A program made the position numbers and the translations under genes. From Micromonospora trifolii (GTDB lineage: Bacteria; Actinomycetota; Actinomycetes; Mycobacteriales; Micromonosporaceae), in NCBI RefSeq assembly GCF_022229005.1, contig NZ_JAKKFD010000008.1:106426-170425 (forward strand): a stretch of DNA of 64,000 nucleotides, given 5' to 3'. Below, one piece after another: positions 62,277-64,000 of the stretch. Under the pieces are notes generated by a model. It saw nothing but the letters and a program-made list of their open reading frames with translations. It had not been told where the DNA came from and made no database searches. How positions within the stretch are numbered: the stretch's first letter is position 1; each line of letters starts with the position of its first letter.

Positions 62277-64000
62277 CTACAGCCCTTCGGCGACCGCGGC
62301 GGCGATCTTGAGCCACGCGTCCCGGGTGGCCGAGGAGAGCCCGCCGTACCGGATCGGCTCGCCGCTGTCGATGAGCCGCTCGTACGGGGCCAGCAGCACC
62401 GCCCTGGTGCGGGCCGCGAAGTGCTCCTGGATGGCCGGCAGGTCGATCTCCTTGCGGGACGGTGGCATCGACACCACAGTCACTGCCTGACGGACCAGCC
62501 GTTGCCGGCCGCTCTGCTCCAGGTGGTCGAGCATCCGGGCGGCGGTCTCGGCGGAGTCGTTACGGGCCGACATGGTGACCACCAGTTGGTCGGTGGCGTC
62601 CATCGACGCCTGCCAGTTCTGCGCCCGCACGTTGTTCCCGGTGTCCACGAAGATCAACTTGTAGAACCGGCTGACCACCTCACGGATCTCGGCGAAAGCG
62701 GCAGCTGTCAACATCTCGCCACCGGTGGCCGACTCGTCCGAGGCCAGGACGTCGAACATCCCCTCGCCCTGCGAGCGGACGTACTGCGACAGGTCGCCGA
62801 CCCGCCCGTGCGCGCCCTGGAACTGCCCGAGGTCACGCAGCATGTCCCGCACCGTGCGGGAGTGGAAGTCCTGTTGGGCGCGCATCCCCAGGGTGCCCTG
62901 GGTCTCGTTGTTGTCCCAGGCCAGCACATAGCCGCCGCGCTTCTGACCGAACGTCATCGCGAGCAGCAGGATGGCCACCGTCTTACCGGCACCGCCCTTC
63001 GGGTTGACCACCGTGACCTGCCGCAGACCGCCGAAGTTGCGGCGCACCATCTCGATGTCCCGCTTGAGCTCCTGCTCGTGCCGCCCCGGAGAGAGCCGGA
63101 GGAGGCCCATCTTGTTGACCACCGCGCGTACACCCATCGTCGCCACCGGGTCGGCGGGTCGAACCTGGCGGCGTCGGGCGAAGTCCTCGGCGGTCGGTGC
63201 GGCGGTCGTGTCCGGCGTCCAGCTCGCATCCGGGTACGCGGCCGCGTCCGGGTACGCGGGAGTCGGCACCCGGGTCACCCCATCGGCCTCCTGGTACGGC
63301 TGGGCGGGCGTGCCGCCGGGCGAACCCTGCTGCCAGGGCGGCGGGTACCAACCCGGCGAGGGTGGGAACGGCCCGGGCGGTGGGGTCGTCGGCCCGGCCT
63401 GCCCCGGATCGTGCTGCGGTGCGGCCAGGCCGTGCGGCGGACCGCTGAACTGCGTGACGTCGGGCGGCGGCGGAATCTGCGCCGGGCCAGCCTGACCGGG
63501 GATGAACGGAGGCCCGGAGTGTGCCTGCGCGGGACCAGCGTGCGGGATGACCGGCGGCGGAGGCGGAATCGGAGGCGTGGCGCCGGCCTCGTCCTGAGCG
63601 GGAGTGGTCGCTCCAGCCGGGCGTTGCGGCGGGTACGCCCACGGCGACTCGGCAATCGGCCGCGCCGGCCCGTCGGCGGACCCGTCCGCACCGGGCCCAC
63701 CCGCCTGCTGCACCGGCTGGCCAGTCTGTGGTGCCGGCCCGCCAGCCTGCGGTTTGGTCCCGCCCGGCTGCGGTGCCTGCCCGCCAGCCTGCGGCGCGGT
63801 CCCGCCCGGCTGCGGTGCCGGCCCACCAGCCTGCGGCTTGGTCCCGCCCGGCTGCGGTGCCGGAGCACCAGTCGATGGTGTCGGCCCGCCAGTCTGTGGC
63901 GCAGGCCGGCCAGTCTGTGGTGTCGGCTCGGCTGCGGCTAGGGCTGCGGCCGGGGAGTCGGCCGGCGCGGCGGCCGGGGGGCGGGCGCGCGGAGGGCGGG
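62277..64000 (-). CDS. SCO5717-like MinD/ParA-type ATPase with long Pro/Gly/Gln-rich N-terminus (5' end beyond window)
   Basis: The reading frame stays open from 62277 to the window edge, so the start is missing; at least 574 residues are present. The first 300 or so are Pro/Gly/Gln-rich low complexity with a 14-residue tandem repeat. The C-terminal 275 residues form a MinD/ParA ATPase: deviant Walker A TVVNPKGGAGKTVAILLLAM, YVLAWDNNETQGTLGMRAQQ (switch I region) and FYKLIFVDTGNNVRAQNW (switch II). It resembles the Streptomyces SCO5717 growth-regulating ATPase family and late ESX-linked ATPases. A GTG at 63713 is an internal alternative, judged unlikely because coding character continues upstream. 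Confidence 0.82.
   Translation of the reverse strand, partial: RPPRARPPAAAPADSPAAALAAAEPTPQTGRPAPQTGGPTPSTGAPAPQPGGTKPQAGGPAPQPGGTAPQAGGQAPQPGGTKPQAGGPAPQTGQPVQQAGGPGADGSADGPARPIAESPWAYPPQRPAGATTPAQDEAGATPPIPPPPPVIPHAGPAQAHSGPPFIPGQAGPAQIPPPPDVTQFSGPPHGLAAPQHDPGQAGPTTPPPGPFPPSPGWYPPPWQQGSPGGTPAQPYQEADGVTRVPTPAYPDAAAYPDASWTPDTTAAPTAEDFARRRQVRPADPVATMGVRAVVNKMGLLRLSPGRHEQELKRDIEMVRRNFGGLRQVTVVNPKGGAGKTVAILLLAMTFGQKRGGYVLAWDNNETQGTLGMRAQQDFHSRTVRDMLRDLGQFQGAHGRVGDLSQYVRSQGEGMFDVLASDESATGGEMLTAAAFAEIREVVSRFYKLIFVDTGNNVRAQNWQASMDATDQLVVTMSARNDSAETAARMLDHLEQSGRQRLVRQAVTVVSMPPSRKEIDLPAIQEHFAARTRAVLLAPYERLIDSGEPIRYGGLSSATRDAWLKIAAAVAEGL
63745..63870. repeat. 42-bp coding tandem repeat, about three units
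   Basis: Successive 42-base units, each divisible into two similar 21-base halves, encode variants of PQAGGPAPQPGGTK in the ATPase gene. The third positions differ between units, so the array is old or under selection at the protein level. Confidence 0.75.

Overview
The window is high-GC chromosomal DNA from an actinomycete. Gene content and style point to Micromonospora or a close relative (Micromonosporaceae): frequent GTG starts, GGAGG ribosome sites, short GTGA or ATGA overlaps inside operons, a dnaK-grpE-dnaJ-hspR operon with HAIR operators, DUF6458 and DUF3151 proteins, a FadE5-like acyl-CoA dehydrogenase, an SCO5717-like ATPase and an F420/LLM oxidoreductase. The assignment is by pattern recognition; no search was run. 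I see no rRNA or tRNA gene, CRISPR array, insertion sequence or prophage.

Layout. 0-9.6 kb: small accessory genes, namely a membrane protein with its winged-helix regulator, a VOC protein, two RibD/DHFR-like reductases, a secreted peptidoglycan-binding protein of AT-richer composition, an LLM oxidoreductase, ASCH, questin-oxidase-like and phosphoribosyltransferase proteins, an RlpA-like protein and a membrane PP2C phosphatase. 9.7-14.2 kb: fadE5-like gene, a SixA-type phosphatase flanked by two DUF6458 paralogues, a hemolysin III-type protein. 14.2-22.2 kb: pxpBCA (5-oxoprolinase), a thioredoxin/NHL protein, a very large disordered membrane protein and a 45-residue gene. 22.4-26.1 kb: E1alpha-E1beta-E2 of a 2-oxoacid dehydrogenase. 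26.6-33.1 kb: a Pro/Thr/Asp-repeat protein, a PAP2 membrane protein, an unknown protein and a pair of dynamin-like GTPases. 33.1-38.1 kb: heat-shock operon. 38.2-43.9 kb: GNAT, KhtTU-type K+/H+ antiporter, a mini-GntR with a small target gene, epoxide hydrolase with a divergent TetR. 43.9-46.6 kb: clpB behind a HAIR-like operator. 46.7-51.1 kb: three related membrane proteins, DUF4178, SDR. 51.2-53.2 kb: pyrE-like, ArsR, DedA. 53.3-58.3 kb: a cell-surface locus in which two LPxTG paralogues flank an ECF sigma factor and an LCP ligase. 58.4-64 kb: small acidic protein, holin-family membrane protein, fba, LOG-family protein, DUF3151 protein and a 5'-truncated SCO5717-like ATPase.

How parts work together. 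HspR (37.3 kb) probably represses both its own operon and clpB 6.7 kb away, since each carries a matching inverted repeat in its promoter region. The ECF sigma/LCP pair sits between two sortase-anchored paralogues that share an upstream TCAACC box at nearly the same distance from their start codons, suggesting one cell-envelope regulon. Seven GATC-containing palindromic elements of about 60-80 bp are scattered through the window. One lies in frame inside the E2 coding sequence, which suggests a mobile or actively spreading hairpin family. Convergent gene pairs are commonly separated by compact, near-perfect hairpins that look like bidirectional terminators.
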